A stretch of 64,000 bases of DNA from Pseudalkalibacillus sp052246725 (GTDB lineage: Bacteria > Bacillota > Bacilli > Bacillales > Fictibacillaceae), in NCBI GenBank assembly GCA_052246725.1, contig JBQQCL010000006.1; one strand, written 5' to 3'. Below, piece after piece: positions 63,167 to 64,000 of this stretch. The notes under the pieces were generated by a model. The model ran no database searches, was not told the DNA's origin, and worked only from the letters and a program-made list of their open reading frames with translations. Position 1 is the first letter of the stretch. Every line of letters starts with the position of its first letter. The position numbers and the translations under genes were made by a program.

Positions 63167-63211
63167 AAAAAGCCTGATTTCTCAATTTAAGTGAAGAAAT
63201 CAGGCTTTTTT
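63167..63211. terminator. Bidirectional terminator
   Basis: AAAAAGCCTGATTTCT pairs with AGAAATCAGGCTTTTT around an A/T-rich loop. It would end transcription of the - strand gene at 63258-63974 as well as any + strand transcript. Confidence 0.88.
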
Positions 63212-63257
63212 CATTGCAACCAAAAAATCGCGAGCTAATGGGCTGACCATCTCGGTG

Positions 63258-63974
63258 TTAAGGGGTGAACAGCTTCCATTGCCCCTCTGAAACAACTTCA
63301 ACGGCCCCATCGGTCACTTTGATGGCCGTCTGATCGTCAATCGCGTACCCTGGTACTGAGACGCCGGCAGCCCACTTTTCTGCATTGGCCAAGGTATTGT
63401 TTGGTAACATCTCGTGATCCAGGTGAGGAAACAACGCAAAATCCACCAGACCCAGTGTTTTATCTCCCCCTGTAGGCGGACGCCAGCCTACGAATTCTTC
63501 ACCGATATTCGGGGCCATCACCATGCTCCCAGCGCTCATTCCGACATAGACTGCATCCAGTGATGGCAAGAGTTCTGCCAGCCCGGATTGCCGCATCCAG
63601 TGGTACAGGTAGAGGGCGTCGCCTCCCGACACCAGCAGGACGTCCGTCTCCCGGACAAGAGGCACCCAACGGTCTTCGTCGATGCTTGGCAGCGCTGTGA
63701 GCTCTAGAACGCCGACAGACTTCCAGTCCAGGTCGACCATGGGATTCTCGGAATTCCCGCTGATGAACTGCCAGGCTTTGACGCCAGGACCGACCCAGGG
63801 GTGTCCGTACATAGCGGTAGGGATGCACAGAGCGTTGGAGTCGGCGATCGGCTTGCCCAGCATGTCAACCAGCTCGTTGTGGATAGTCGAGTTATTGACG
63901 CCCGCGGAAGTTAGCAGAAGTTTCATTCCAAACGTCTCCGAGGACTTGGAATCCTCCAAATAATTATGCGACAT
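63258..63974 (-). CDS. Peptidase E-like (family S51) protein
   Basis: A 238-aa protein related to dipeptidase E. The nucleophile serine lies in VYVGMSAGSMVMAPNIG; LLVSGGDALYLYHWM and FALFPHLDHEML match the family's substrate loop and His. The - strand ATG at 63974 has AAGGAGG upstream; an internal Met at 63926 (MKLLLTSAG) is the usual family start. Base composition is clearly GC-richer than its neighbours, which suggests recent transfer. Confidence 0.8.
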   Translation of the reverse strand: MSHNYLEDSKSSETFGMKLLLTSAGVNNSTIHNELVDMLGKPIADSNALCIPTAMYGHPWVGPGVKAWQFISGNSENPMVDLDWKSVGVLELTALPSIDEDRWVPLVRETDVLLVSGGDALYLYHWMRQSGLAELLPSLDAVYVGMSAGSMVMAPNIGEEFVGWRPPTGGDKTLGLVDFALFPHLDHEMLPNNTLANAEKWAAGVSVPGYAIDDQTAIKVTDGAVEVVSEGQWKLFTP

Positions 63975-64000
63975 ATGTTTTTCCTCCTTAGGGTCCGAAG

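Overview
The window looks like chromosome from a low-GC Gram-positive bacterium of the Bacillaceae. Shine-Dalgarno sites are strong and near AGGAGG, TTG/GTG starts are frequent, and it carries a T-box leader, a ZTP riboswitch, a paiAB pair, a ycbLMNO-type two-component/ABC set, a rifampicin phosphotransferase and a cat gene under translational attenuation. No tRNA, rRNA, CRISPR array or intact transposase was seen. The assignment rests on these features only; no database was searched.

Layout. 1-8.1 kb is a decaying defence/mobile region: an mcrC pseudogene with stop codons, then a 5.9-kb segment bounded by about 50-bp imperfect inverted repeats (675-725 and 6512-6562). The segment carries an AlbA_2/Schlafen-type protein, a 62-aa protein and a large DUF4116-repeat/metallophosphoesterase fusion. 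Beyond it lie a PD-(D/E)XK-like protein and its broken partner. 8.1-10.6 kb is a small resistance/acetyltransferase group (GNAT, cat, GNAT, small protein). 10.6-11.6 kb is non-coding and holds the remnant of an AraC-type response regulator.

11.6-37.2 kb is a catabolic island, the most notable part of the window. It has an MFS transporter, two aldehyde dehydrogenases, Fe- and Zn-alcohol dehydrogenases, an R2lox-type oxidase, a UbiD decarboxylase with UbiX, a TAXI-TRAP transporter, an alpha/beta hydrolase and a thioesterase. These are followed by an orphan response regulator, XdhC, MocA, a three-subunit molybdenum hydroxylase with a CoxG-like protein, an acyl-CoA ligase, an enoyl-CoA hydratase-like protein and a BenE-like transporter. 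Large, FAD and FeS subunits, ligase and hydratase in that order, plus UbiD/UbiX and no ring-cleavage dioxygenase, match the hmfABCDE/FG pathway of furfural, hydroxymethylfurfural and furandicarboxylate degradation to 2-oxoglutarate. That assignment is an inference from gene content.

37.3-45.8 kb is a sugar operon: ROK regulator, ABC binding protein and two permeases without an ATPase, two Gfo/Idh/MocA dehydrogenases, a sugar isomerase/epimerase and a ROK kinase. The set resembles oxidation/elimination/reduction routes such as the levoglucosan pathway, or inositol-type metabolism.

45.9-64 kb is mixed genome content: an ilvE pseudogene with an internal deletion, a 58-aa Cys-rich protein, an XRE membrane regulator, ZTP riboswitch-serA, marR-paiA-paiB, hxlR/MFS efflux, a GNAT protein, a PNPOx-family remnant, ycbLMNO, a DoxX-like protein, a T-box-controlled second lysS broken by a 5-bp tandem duplication, rph and a GC-richer peptidase E-like gene. 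Several genes are visibly decaying (mcrC, the 7.5-kb gene, the regulator remnant, ilvE, the PNPOx remnant, lysS), so parts of the region are under relaxed selection.
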